Part shown: in pieces, positions 34,157-42,494 of the stretch
Position numbering within the stretch: position 1 is the first letter of the stretch
Layout of the letters: every line of letters begins with the position of its first letter
DNA from: Actinomadura sp. NAK00032
GTDB taxonomy: Bacteria > Actinomycetota > Actinomycetes > Streptosporangiales > Streptosporangiaceae
Direction of reading: 5' to 3'
Length of the DNA stretch: 64,000 nt
Assembly: GCF_013364275.1 (NCBI RefSeq)
Contig: NZ_CP054932.1
Location: 8,866,001-8,930,000, forward strand
Program-made: the position numbers and the translations under genes
Notes under the pieces: generated by a model
Databases searched by the model: none
Told to the model about the DNA's origin: nothing
What the model saw: the letters and a program-made list of their open reading frames with translations, nothing else

Positions 34157-35607
34157 CGGCCGACCTCCAGCAGGTGCTTGCCGCGGGCGGACTGCTCCAC
34201 CGGGATGGGGTAGACGCCGTCGAAGCACGCCCTGCACAGGTTGTTCTTGGGGATCTGCGAGGCGGAGATGAGCTCGTCCAGGGAGATGTAGCCGAGCGAG
34301 TCGGCGCCGATGGAGTCGCGGACCTCCTCCACGGACAGGTTGCCGGCGATCAGCTCGGCGCGGGTCGCGAAGTCGATGCCGTAGAAGCACGGCCACGCGA
34401 CGGGCGGGCTGGAGATGCGCACGTGCACCTCGGCGGCGCCCGCGTCGCGCAGCATCCCGACGATGGCGCGCTGGGTGTTGCCGCGCACGATCGAGTCGTC
34501 CACCACCACCAGGCGCTTGCCCTCGATCGCCTCGCGCAGCGGGTTCAGCTTGAGCCGGATGCCGAGCTGCCGGATCGTCTGGGACGGCTGGATGAACGTC
34601 CGCCCGACGTAGGAGTTCTTCACGAGCCCCTGGCCGTAGGGGATGCCGGACGCCTCCGCGTACCCGATCGCGGCCGGGGTGCCCGACTCGGGCGTCGGGA
34701 TGACCATGTCGGCCTCGACGGGGTGCTCGCGGGCCAGCCGGCGGCCTACCTCGACGCGGGTGGCCTGGACGCTGCGCCCGGCGATCGTCGTGTCGGGCCG
34801 CGCCAGGTAGACGTACTCGAACAGGCAGCCCTTGGGGCGCGGCTCGGCGAACCGCTCGGACCGGACGCCGTCGCCGTCGATGGCGACCAGCTCGCCGGGC
34901 TCGATCTCCCGGACGAAGCGCGCGCCGACGATGTCGAGCCCGGCCGTCTCGGACGCCACCACCCAGCCGCCGGCCTCCAGGGAGCCGAGGACGAGCGGCC
35001 GCACGCCCTCGGGGTCGCGGGCGGCGTACAGCGTCCCCTCGTCCATGAAGACCAGGGAGTACGCGCCGCGGGTGGCCGGGAGGATCTCCCGCGCCGCGGC
35101 GATCGGGCCGCCCTCGCCGTGGTGGGCGAACAGCGCGGCGAGGACCTCGGTGTCGCTCGTGGCGGTCAGCACGCCCGGCTCCAGCCGCGCGGCCAGCTCC
35201 GGGGTGTTGATCAGGTTGCCGTTGTGGGTGAGCGCGAGGCCGCCCGCGTCCGTGGACCGGAAGGTGGGCTGCGCGTTCTCCCACGTCGGCGATCCGGTCG
35301 TGGAGTAGCGGCAGTGGCCGACGGCGATGTGGCCGCGCAGCGTGTTCAGCACCGACTCGTCGAAGACCTGGGCGACGAGGCCCATGTCCTTGAACACGAC
35401 GATGCGGGAGCCGTCGCTGACGGCGATACCGGCCGATTCCTGGCCGCGGTGCTGGAGCGCGTACAGGCCGTAGTAGGTGAGCTTGCTCACCTCGGCCCGC
35501 GACGCCTGGTCGGCGGGAACCCAGACGCCGAAGACCCCGCAGGCGTCCTGGGGGGCGCGGTCGGAGGGATCGATGTCGTGGCTCAGACGTCCGTCACGGA
35601 GAGGCAC
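34153..35607 (-). CDS. purF: Amidophosphoribosyltransferase (glutamine PRPP amidotransferase)
   Basis: 484 residues from the GTG at 35607 (PLRDGRLSHD); a start 27 bases earlier is possible. First committed step of purine synthesis. Cys23 (QDACGVFGVW) would become the N-terminal nucleophile after propeptide removal. LQHRGQESAGIAV, HNGNLIN, VGHCRYSTTG and the PRPP loop VVVDDSIVRGNT are all present. CRACFDG near the C-terminus fits the Bacillus-type enzyme with a 4Fe-4S cluster. First gene of the purF-purM operon. Confidence 0.97.
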   Translation of the reverse strand: MPLRDGRLSHDIDPSDRAPQDACGVFGVWVPADQASRAEVSKLTYYGLYALQHRGQESAGIAVSDGSRIVVFKDMGLVAQVFDESVLNTLRGHIAVGHCRYSTTGSPTWENAQPTFRSTDAGGLALTHNGNLINTPELAARLEPGVLTATSDTEVLAALFAHHGEGGPIAAAREILPATRGAYSLVFMDEGTLYAARDPEGVRPLVLGSLEAGGWVVASETAGLDIVGARFVREIEPGELVAIDGDGVRSERFAEPRPKGCLFEYVYLARPDTTIAGRSVQATRVEVGRRLAREHPVEADMVIPTPESGTPAAIGYAEASGIPYGQGLVKNSYVGRTFIQPSQTIRQLGIRLKLNPLREAIEGKRLVVVDDSIVRGNTQRAIVGMLRDAGAAEVHVRISSPPVAWPCFYGIDFATRAELIAGNLSVEEVRDSIGADSLGYISLDELISASQIPKNNLCRACFDGVYPIPVEQSARGKHLLEVGR

Positions 35608-35734
35608 GCTCGCCAGTCTAGATGCCCGATTCACCTGCTCCGATCGGTGGCATGTCTTAACGGACCTTTACCCCCTGGAACCACGGGCATCACGCGGTTC
35701 GGGGGAATCTGGGGACGACACGTGGAGGGGACAC

Positions 35735-36241
35735 ATGACGCTGCCCGGGTACCAGACCTACGCGCCGCCCGCACCACCGCGGCGCAGCGGGCTGGCGAGG
35801 GCCTCGCAGGTGCTCGGAATCACCGGCCTGGTGGGGCTCGTCTTCTGCCTGGTGGGCTTGATACCGGCTTTGGCGGGGCTCGCCATGGGCGTGGCCTCCC
35901 TCGTCCGGCGAGACCCAGACCGGCGGCCCGCCGTCGTGGGGGTCGTCTGCTCAGCCCTTGCGCTCCTCATAGGCGGGGGTGCGATCTTCTGGCTGCTGAG
36001 CAAGGCCATGCAGTGCGGAGACGAGACGCGCTACCCGGACGAGACGTCACGCCGGGGCTGCGTTGAACGCGAGTTCCCCTACGCGCGAGCGGACGTCCAA
36101 TCCGCCGGTGTGGTGCAGTTGGTCAGTGAGGTTCACTCGGCCAGGGCCCGGACGGCGTCCTCGTTGAGCGCGGACGCGTACACCCGGAAGTCGTCCAGCA
36201 GCCCGCCGAAGCCCGGCTTGGTGAGTTCGCTGCCCAGGTAG
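35735..36241 (+). CDS. DUF4190-like membrane protein
   Basis: 168 residues; GTGGAGGGG precedes the ATG. A proline-rich N-terminus, then two membrane helices (about 24-53, with LGITGLVGLVFCLVGLIPAL, and about 65-88), the DUF4190 arrangement. The remaining tail has two Cys (CGDET, RRGC). The last roughly 36 codons (from 36133) run antisense through the 3' end of the LamG gene and look low-complexity, so the natural stop may have been lost. Divergent from purF. Confidence 0.7.
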   Translation: MTLPGYQTYAPPAPPRRSGLARASQVLGITGLVGLVFCLVGLIPALAGLAMGVASLVRRDPDRRPAVVGVVCSALALLIGGGAIFWLLSKAMQCGDETRYPDETSRRGCVEREFPYARADVQSAGVVQLVSEVHSARARTASSLSADAYTRKSSSSPPKPGLVSSLPR

Positions 36242-36759
36242 ATGGGCCCGGACGGGGTGACGACGGGGTGCTCCAAGGGGACGGCACCGTCCAGCACGCC
36301 GTTGACGTAGAGGAACATCCCCTGGGTGTTCACGACGAAGGCGACATGGGTCCATTCCCCCAGCGACAGCCTGATGTGACTGTCGACATAGTCCGGGCCC
36401 TTCACGGTGAACAGTTGGACACGCAGCCTCATGGCGTCCGGGTACAGCCACAGGCCGAGGCCCCGGGCGTCGTCCTCGGCGACCGGCTTGTAGACGAGGC
36501 TGCGCCACTCACCGGTGGGCGCCTCGGTGACCTGGACGAAGAACGCCAGGCTGAACCCGAACACCTGGCTGAGGACGAGTTGGGGCACGGCGGGGATGAC
36601 GGCCCGGTCGCGTCCGCTGAGCGACAGCGCCTCACCCTCGCGGCCGGGGACGATTCCGGCGGTCTCGTCCAGTTCCGCGGCGGGTCCTGCCCCGGTCGCG
36701 TCAGCGACCGTACGGCCGTCCACGGTGTCGACGTCGAACGTCCAATGAGCGATCAGCAC
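36133..36759 (-). CDS. LamG / concanavalin A-like domain protein
   Basis: 208 residues from a GTG with an excellent GGAGGTGATC site. One LamG-like jelly-roll: AHWTFDVDTVDGRTVADATG at the start, LSLGEWTHVAFVVNTQGMFLYVNG in the middle and FGGLLDDFRVYASAL at the end, the signature of LamG_3 sugar- or protein-binding folds. No signal peptide, so it may act inside the cell or be exported by another route. Overlaps the convergent membrane protein gene by 109 bases. Confidence 0.82.
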   Translation of the reverse strand: MLIAHWTFDVDTVDGRTVADATGAGPAAELDETAGIVPGREGEALSLSGRDRAVIPAVPQLVLSQVFGFSLAFFVQVTEAPTGEWRSLVYKPVAEDDARGLGLWLYPDAMRLRVQLFTVKGPDYVDSHIRLSLGEWTHVAFVVNTQGMFLYVNGVLDGAVPLEHPVVTPSGPIYLGSELTKPGFGGLLDDFRVYASALNEDAVRALAE

Positions 36760-36803
36760 GGGGATCACCTCCAGCAAGGCGGATACTCCCGCACAGGAAG
36801 GTT

Positions 36804-37244
36804 TCAGTCGATGGGTAGAGGAAGATAGCCCGTCAGATCCGCGCGCGCGCCACTGGCCCGGACCCGTCCGTCAGCGACCGCGTCCGCCCAGGCAAGTCGT
36901 CCCGTGGCGAGCGCGATCCAGGTCGCGGCGTCCATCTCCACCACATTCGGTGGTGTACCACGGGTATGGTGCGGGCCGTCGATGCACTGAACGGCGGCGT
37001 GTGGAGGGACCCGGACCTCCACCGAGCGGCCGGGCGCCGACTCGGCGAGCCGGTCGAGCAGGAACCGCACCGCCCCCTTGACCACCGGCCGGGATGGCTC
37101 CGTGCCTCCCGCCTCGGCGGCGAGGACGGTGTCCAGGGCCGCGCGACGGAGCGCGGCGGGCTCGTCCTCGCCGGTGTAGGGCGGCAGGCCGAGGGCGGCG
37201 CGCTGCTCGTTCAGGACTGCGGAGGTCAGCGGAGTTCGCGGCAT
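36804..37244 (-). CDS. Sterol-carrier-family / MDMPI C-terminal-like protein
   Basis: 146 residues. VRFLLDRLAESAPGRSVEVRVPPHAAVQCIDGP...TPPNVVEMDAATWIALATGRLAWADAV matches the actinobacterial 17-kDa sterol-carrier-like family found near purF in Streptomyces. The ATG at 37244 has no clear ribosome-binding site and may be leaderless. Ligand and role unknown. Confidence 0.8.
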   Translation of the reverse strand: MPRTPLTSAVLNEQRAALGLPPYTGEDEPAALRRAALDTVLAAEAGGTEPSRPVVKGAVRFLLDRLAESAPGRSVEVRVPPHAAVQCIDGPHHTRGTPPNVVEMDAATWIALATGRLAWADAVADGRVRASGARADLTGYLPLPID

Positions 37245-37428
37245 CGGGACCGACGCTACCCCGTCCGTCAGGGGGAACGCGGAACCGGCCGCCGGACGCG
37301 GGTGCGGGACCGTCCCGGCACGGCCGGCCCGGACAGGCGGTAGAAATGGACCCCGGTGCCAGGCATGGGGAGTGAGTTGGACGGGGAGCCGGGAACGCGC
37401 GTCCCCGGAGGACACGGAGGTTCGTCAG

Positions 37429-39417
37429 ATGCCCGAGGCGCTGCCCCTGCAGCCGGGTGACCCGCGCAGGCTCGGCTCGTTCGAGATCACGGGCCGGCTC
37501 GGCGTCGGTGAGCAGGGCGCCGTCTTCCTCGGCAGGGACCCGTCCGGCGGCCTCGTCGCCGTGAAGGTGCTGCACGTGCGGCTCAGCGGCGAGCCCGTCG
37601 CCCGCTCCCGGTTCGCCGGCGCGTTCACGTCCGCCCGGAAGGTCTCCGGGTTCTGCACGGCGGCGATCCTGGCCGCCGATGTGGAGGGCGACCTTCCCTT
37701 CGTGGTGAGCGACTGGGTGGACGGGCCGTCCCTCCAGCAGCTCGTGGACGAGGAGGGCCCGCGCGGCGGCGCCGTCGTCGAGCGCCTGGCGGTCGGCATG
37801 GCGGTCGCGCTCGCGGCCGTCCACCGTGCGGGTGCTCTTCATCACAACCTGAAGCCGGCGAACGTCCTCCTGGGGCGGAACGGGCCGCGGATGTGCGACT
37901 TCGGCATAGCGCACGCTCTGGAAGCGGTGAACGTCGCCTTCAGCGGCCACAACACCGAAGACCCGTCCTACAAGGCGCCGGAGCAGTTGAGCGGCATGGG
38001 CATCGGCCCGGCCGCCGACGTGTTCGCCTGGGCGTCGACCCTGCTGTTCGCCGCCACTGGCAAGGCCCCGTTCGGGGAGGGCTCGCCGTCGGAGGTGATG
38101 CAGCGCATCGTCTACGACGAGCCCGATCTGTCGGACGTCCCCGATGCCGTGCGGGAGGTGATGGCGGACGCCCTGGCCAAGGACCCGGCCGCCCGTCCCA
38201 CGGCCCCGCGCATTCTTGAGCGGCTTCTTGGCGCGGACAGTCCGCTTCCCGTCCGCATGCCGCCTTCGATGGTGGAAGAGGGACGCGCCTTGGCCGCCGG
38301 CCCTACAGCGGGCCCTGGCGGCAGCCAGAAGAGCACACCGGCGACTGCGGCGCCGCCGCGTTCTCCCATGAGAGTCCCAGCGTCGCCCATGGGGCCCGCC
38401 GGGCAGGCCCGTCCTCCCGCACCACCGATGCCTCCGCCGCCGCCCATGGCGCCTCCGGGGCCGCCAGTACCTCCGGTCGCTCAGCCTGGGCCGACCGGGT
38501 ACCCCGGCCCGTTTGGACCGCCCGGCCCGCCGCAGGAGGCGGCATCGCCGTCCCTCCCCCTGCTCGGCAAGCTCTCGCGTACCCGCAAGGCCCGCCGCGA
38601 GCCTGAGCCCGTACCGGAGCCGCAGCCCCTGGCCGATCTGGACCCGGCGGCCTTCGAGGCGACAGCGACGTTCGGCGCGATCGGTGTGGACCGTCCGTCC
38701 GGCTCCGCCCGGCGGGAGGAGGCCCGGTCGGACGAGACCACGCGGATCGACCCGGTCGCCGCCGACCCGACGGCCGCGTTCGACGCGGTGGGCCCCGACC
38801 CGACCGCGACGTTCGACGCGGTCGGCGACCTGTACGACCACCCGGCCCCCGGCGGCGACACGGCCGGCAACATCATTCCGGGGCTCAGCCATGGGCGGGA
38901 CAGCGGCGGGCCTCGTTCCTCTCCGCTGTCCTCCCTCGCGCGCATGCGCCGCCCCAGCAACCATGTGCTCGGGCTCGCCCTGTCACTGTTCATCGGTGTC
39001 AGCGTCGGCATCGCCATCATCGCGCTGGTGCTGTGGCCCCAGCTCAAGGGCGACGACGGGCCTCCGGACAGCGCCAACGCGTCCAACAACCGTCCTGTGA
39101 CGACGATCCCGTCGTCGTTTGCGGGCACCTGGAAGGGGACTGCGGTCAACACCAACCGCAACGTGTCCTTCCCAGTGGAGGTCACGTTCCAGGCAGGCGG
39201 CACCACGGCTCAGGCGGTGTATCCGCGTGAGAAGTGCACCGGCACCCTCACGTTGGCCAGGGGCACCGAAAGCGCGCTGAAGATGAACCTGGCCATCGGC
39301 AAGCCCTGCACGAGCGGGGTCGTGGAAATCACCCGCCAGCCGGACGGGACGCTGCAGTACACGTGGAGCAAGCCGGGCACGAAGCTCGCCTACGGCGGTC
39401 GCCTCAACCGCGGCTGA
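37429..39417 (+). CDS. Receptor-type Ser/Thr protein kinase homologue with altered catalytic motif (pseudokinase candidate)
   Basis: 662 residues from an ATG with GGAGG at 8-base spacing. Kinase-fold domain (about 15-275): Gly loop GRLGVGEQGAVFLG, ATP-binding Lys46 (VAVKVL), DFG Asp157 and APEQ motif. The HRD-type loop reads LHHNLKPANVLL, with N140 where the catalytic Asp is expected, so phosphotransfer may be lost or much reduced. Then a Pro-rich linker, acidic TATFDAVG-type repeats, one membrane helix (about 513-538) and a 100-residue external beta domain with two Cys (EKCTGTL, KPCTSG). The subtilase gene follows by 147 bases. Confidence 0.88.
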   Translation: MPEALPLQPGDPRRLGSFEITGRLGVGEQGAVFLGRDPSGGLVAVKVLHVRLSGEPVARSRFAGAFTSARKVSGFCTAAILAADVEGDLPFVVSDWVDGPSLQQLVDEEGPRGGAVVERLAVGMAVALAAVHRAGALHHNLKPANVLLGRNGPRMCDFGIAHALEAVNVAFSGHNTEDPSYKAPEQLSGMGIGPAADVFAWASTLLFAATGKAPFGEGSPSEVMQRIVYDEPDLSDVPDAVREVMADALAKDPAARPTAPRILERLLGADSPLPVRMPPSMVEEGRALAAGPTAGPGGSQKSTPATAAPPRSPMRVPASPMGPAGQARPPAPPMPPPPPMAPPGPPVPPVAQPGPTGYPGPFGPPGPPQEAASPSLPLLGKLSRTRKARREPEPVPEPQPLADLDPAAFEATATFGAIGVDRPSGSARREEARSDETTRIDPVAADPTAAFDAVGPDPTATFDAVGDLYDHPAPGGDTAGNIIPGLSHGRDSGGPRSSPLSSLARMRRPSNHVLGLALSLFIGVSVGIAIIALVLWPQLKGDDGPPDSANASNNRPVTTIPSSFAGTWKGTAVNTNRNVSFPVEVTFQAGGTTAQAVYPREKCTGTLTLARGTESALKMNLAIGKPCTSGVVEITRQPDGTLQYTWSKPGTKLAYGGRLNRG

Positions 39418-39564
39418 CCGGCGCGGCCCCGGGTCCCGTTTCCGGCAATAGATCCACTTTGTCGTCTCTTTTCGGGACAGTTCCGCTAGGGTTCCCCTCG
39501 GTCGAGATCATCGGCCTTGTTGGCGGGGCCCGCCGCTCGCGGTCCCCCGGCAGAAGGAGAGGCC

Positions 39565-40728
39565 TTGCGGGCTGTCCACCGAAGGCTGCTGCTGGCCGGC
39601 GCGGTCGCGACGAGCGTCGCCGCCGCCGCGGCGCTCCCTGCGCTCGCCGGCGACTCCGCGCCCCTGGTCGGGGTGACGGCGGCCGAGGGCACGCCGGTGC
39701 CCGGCCAGTACATCGTCACGCTGAAGCCCGGAGCGTCCTCCGACACCGCCGCCAGGAGCGTCAGGGCGGCCGGCGTCAAGCGCTTCGACGGCGTGCTGAA
39801 CGGCTTCGCCGCCAAGCTGACCGGCGACCAGCTGAACAGACTGCGCCGCGACCACCGCGTCGCCGCGATCGAGCAGGACCAGGTCGTCCGGGCGACCTCC
39901 ACCCAGCGCTCGCCGCTGCCCTGGGGCCTCGACCGGATCGACCAGCGGTCCAGGAAGCTCTCGAAGAGCTACTCCTACACATCGTCCGGCAGCGGCGTGA
40001 ACGCCTACGTCATCGACACCGGCCTCGACGTCCGGCACAAGGAGTTCGGGGGCCGCGCCTCCATCGCCTGGACGGCGAGCAGGTTCGGCGGAGACGGACG
40101 CGACTGCAACGGCCACGGCACCCACGTCGCGGGCATCATCGGGGCCAAGACCACCGGCGCCGCCAAGTCGGTCAAGCTGCGGGCGCTCCGCGTCCTCGAC
40201 TGCAAGGGCTCCGGCTCGATGTCGGACGTCGTCGCCGCCGTCCAATGGCTGCGCACCCACGCGGCCAAGCCGGCGGTGGCGAACCTGTCCCTCGGCGGGC
40301 CGAAGTCAGCGGCGCTCAACACCGCCGTGATGAACTTGTCCAAGTCCGGGGTCTTCGTGTCCGTGGCCGCAGGCAACGACAACAAGGACGCCTGCAAGTT
40401 CTCCCCGTCCGGTGCCGGATGGGTCATGACGGTCGGCGCGACCACCGTCTACGACAACCGCGCGGCGTTCTCCAACTGGGGCAAGTGCGTCGACATCAAC
40501 GCACCCGGTTACGGCATCTGGTCCACCTGGCCAGGCGGCGGCCTGAAGAAGGTCAGCGGGACGTCCATGGCCGCTCCTTACGTCAGCGGCGTCGCGGCCC
40601 TCTACCTGTCCACGCACAAGAAGGCGACTTTCCCGCAGGTGCAGAAGTGGCTGAACGACAACTCCACGCACAGTCTCAAGAAGCTGAGGTCACAGCCCAA
40701 TCGGCTGCTCTACAAGGGCAAGCTGTGA
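39565..40728 (+). CDS. Secreted subtilisin-like serine protease (S8, proteinase K-like)
   Basis: 387 residues from a TTG after GAAGGAGAGG. Signal peptide (to about residue 29, ALAGD), I9 propeptide (GQYIVTLKPGAS...HRVAAIEQDQVV, about 47-109), then the catalytic domain: D151 (VIDTGLD), H184 (NGHGTHVAG), oxyanion N271 (AAGNDN) and S334 (SGTSMAAPYVSG). Complete and probably active. No sorting or binding domain follows, so it should be released as a free enzyme. Same direction as the kinase-like gene. Confidence 0.95.
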   Translation: MRAVHRRLLLAGAVATSVAAAAALPALAGDSAPLVGVTAAEGTPVPGQYIVTLKPGASSDTAARSVRAAGVKRFDGVLNGFAAKLTGDQLNRLRRDHRVAAIEQDQVVRATSTQRSPLPWGLDRIDQRSRKLSKSYSYTSSGSGVNAYVIDTGLDVRHKEFGGRASIAWTASRFGGDGRDCNGHGTHVAGIIGAKTTGAAKSVKLRALRVLDCKGSGSMSDVVAAVQWLRTHAAKPAVANLSLGGPKSAALNTAVMNLSKSGVFVSVAAGNDNKDACKFSPSGAGWVMTVGATTVYDNRAAFSNWGKCVDINAPGYGIWSTWPGGGLKKVSGTSMAAPYVSGVAALYLSTHKKATFPQVQKWLNDNSTHSLKKLRSQPNRLLYKGKL

Positions 40729-40746
40729 GTCCGGTCACGTAGGATG

Positions 40747-40773
40747 GCCCGGCTCCCAGGAAGGGAGCCGGGC
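40747..40773 (+). terminator. Terminator of the subtilase gene
   Basis: Perfect 11-base arms GCCCGGCTCCC / GGGAGCCGGGC with a 5-base loop, 18 bases after the stop. Confidence 0.85.
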
Positions 40774-40901
40774 TTCGCGCGTACGCGCCGTCCCACCGGG
40801 CCCTTGGGTCTACCCTTGGCGAGGCTGGACGGTTCTTTAGCTTTCATTGACCTTCGGGCCACCGGACCTCCGTACCTACGGCCATGACGAGAGGAGAACA
40901 C

Positions 40902-41876
40902 GTGGAGACCCCCGCCTCCACATGTCGGCCCACCCCGCGTCGGCGAGGTGGACGACGCGCCGCCACGGCTCTCGTGGCCCTCACCGCGGCGCTGCCGCTG
41001 CTCGGCACCGCGACTCCGTCGGCGGTGGCGGCGCCCCCCGCGGCCGTCCCCATGGATCCGGGCGACAGCGCCAAGTTCGCCAAGCTGAACCGCCAGATCG
41101 CGAAGCTCGACAAGGAGTACGGCGGCGACCTCGCCAAGCTGCGGGACGCCCAGTACGCCGCCAAGAAGTCGCTGAGCAAGTCCAACGCCCTGCAGAAGGA
41201 CCTCGTCGAGGCGCGCAACCTCGTCGCCCAGCTCGCGGCCAGCCAGTACATGACCGGCGGCCAGGACCCGACCGTCACCTTCGTCACCGACGCGAACCCG
41301 ACCGACCTGCTCAGCAACGCCACCCTGGTCAGCCACCTCGCGCAGAACAAGGCCGCGAAGGTCGCGCAGATCCAGAAGCTCGTCGACGACCAGCTCGCCG
41401 CCCGCAAGCAGGCGCAGCAGAAGATGACGGAGCTGAAGAAGGAACTGCAGGACCTCAAGAACCGCAAGGCCCAGATCAAGAACCTGGTGAAGAAGTACAA
41501 GCCCGAGTCGCCGAGCGTCGGCATGGGCGGCGTCACGCCCCGCATGCTGAAGGTGAAGAACACTTTCGACGTGGAGTTCGGGCCCTTCCCCACGATCGGC
41601 TGCGTCCGCCACACCGCCGACCCGCAGGACCACGGCACCGGCCACGCCTGCGACTTCATGGTCACCACCGGCGGCGTGATGGCCGGCGGCAGCGCCAAGT
41701 CCCTGGGCGACGAGACGGCCCAGTACGCCATCTCCCACGCCAGCGCCCTCGGCATCAAGTACGTCATCTGGCGCCAGCGCATCTACGACATGCGCAGCCC
41801 CGGCTGGCGCTCCATGGAGAACCGCGGCGGCGTGACCGCCAACCACTACGACCACGTCCACATTTCGGTCTTCTAG
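40902..41876 (+). CDS. Secreted coiled-coil protein with ARB_07466-like C-terminal domain
   Basis: 324 residues; a GTG with AGAGGAGAACAC is preferred to an ATG six codons upstream. Signal peptide ending near AVAA, a long coiled coil (about 55-200, rich in Lys/Gln/Ala) and a C-terminal domain with FPTIGCVRHTADPQDHGTGHACDFMV and NHYDHVHISVF. The His/Asp pattern (HGTGHACD, HYDHVH) resembles DD-peptidase-like metal-binding domains of the ARB_07466 type. Probably a cell-wall or division-linked protein like coiled-coil NlpC/P60 proteins. The next gene starts 3 bases after its stop. Confidence 0.85.
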   Translation: METPASTCRPTPRRRGGRRAATALVALTAALPLLGTATPSAVAAPPAAVPMDPGDSAKFAKLNRQIAKLDKEYGGDLAKLRDAQYAAKKSLSKSNALQKDLVEARNLVAQLAASQYMTGGQDPTVTFVTDANPTDLLSNATLVSHLAQNKAAKVAQIQKLVDDQLAARKQAQQKMTELKKELQDLKNRKAQIKNLVKKYKPESPSVGMGGVTPRMLKVKNTFDVEFGPFPTIGCVRHTADPQDHGTGHACDFMVTTGGVMAGGSAKSLGDETAQYAISHASALGIKYVIWRQRIYDMRSPGWRSMENRGGVTANHYDHVHISVF

Positions 41877-41878
41877 CG

Positions 41879-42208
41879 GTGCCTTCACCGCCGGACCCTG
41901 TTCCGGACCCGTCTTCAGCCCCGGAGCCTGGGGGTTCTGCTCTGGAGCCTGGGGAGCTGGTTCGTCGGGTGGCTTGGGGTTTGTTCGCGTTGTTCTTGGC
42001 TGCGTTCGCGGTCTTTGAGAGCGGTAAGTACGGCCTGCCGACGACGGCTGCGGCACTGGTGTTCTTTGCTTTGCCTGACCTTGCCCGGTTTGCGAGGGTG
42101 CGGCCTCCGGGCGTCCTGTACCAGGCCGTGTGCTTGACGGCTCTCCGGTCGGACGCGGCTACTTCTTGCGGCCGAAGAGGAAGTAGGCGGCCGGGCCGAC
42201 GAAGTTGA
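41879..42208 (+). CDS. Small two-helix membrane protein
   Basis: 109 residues if the GTG at 41879 is used, coupled to the preceding stop. A Pro/Ser-rich start is followed by two membrane helices (WGLFALFLAAFAVFES and LPTTAAALVFFALPDLARF) and FARVRPPGVLYQAVCLTAL. The last 16 or so codons overlap the convergent PLDc_N gene and look like read-on. Start and 3' end are both uncertain; the hydrophobic pattern supports a real gene. Confidence 0.5.
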   Translation: MPSPPDPVPDPSSAPEPGGSALEPGELVRRVAWGLFALFLAAFAVFESGKYGLPTTAAALVFFALPDLARFARVRPPGVLYQAVCLTALRSDAATSCGRRGSRRPGRRS

Positions 42209-42374
42209 CGAAGGCGAGCGTTCGCCACAGCCGCTTCGAGCCCTTGACCTGCTCACTTGGACGGCGTTGCAAGTCGGCCAACGCGGCCAGCAAGAGCGAC
42301 AGCTGCACGGTGGTAGCGCCCGCGATGAACGAGCGTTCCCGTCGGCTGAGTTCGGACCAGCGCTTAGAACCCAC
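42159..42374 (-). CDS. PLDc_N-type small membrane protein
   Basis: 71 residues from a GTG with GGGGAGGCATC ahead. Two helices (about 17-35 and 50-67) around DLQRRPSEQVKGSKRLWR; the second, TLAFVNFVGPAAYFLFGRKK, is characteristic of the PLDc_N / phospholipase D N-terminal anchor family. Family members are widespread membrane proteins of unknown function. Confidence 0.8.
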   Translation of the reverse strand: MGSKRWSELSRRERSFIAGATTVQLSLLLAALADLQRRPSEQVKGSKRLWRTLAFVNFVGPAAYFLFGRKK

Positions 42375-42450
42375 GATGCCTCCCCGTAAAGCGGTTCTGG
42401 TCTCAGGCTAAACGCGGACGGGTGGCGGGCAGAGGGCGCCCCTGGTGCGC

Positions 42451-42481
42451 GAAGGGGCGCCCCTTGGCGGGACGCCCCTTC
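42451..42481 (-). terminator. Hairpin after purL
   Basis: GAAGGGGCG (42451-42459) pairs with CGCCCCTTC (42473-42481), 14 bases past the purL stop. Confidence 0.55.
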
Positions 42482-42494
42482 GCTCGGTCGTTCG

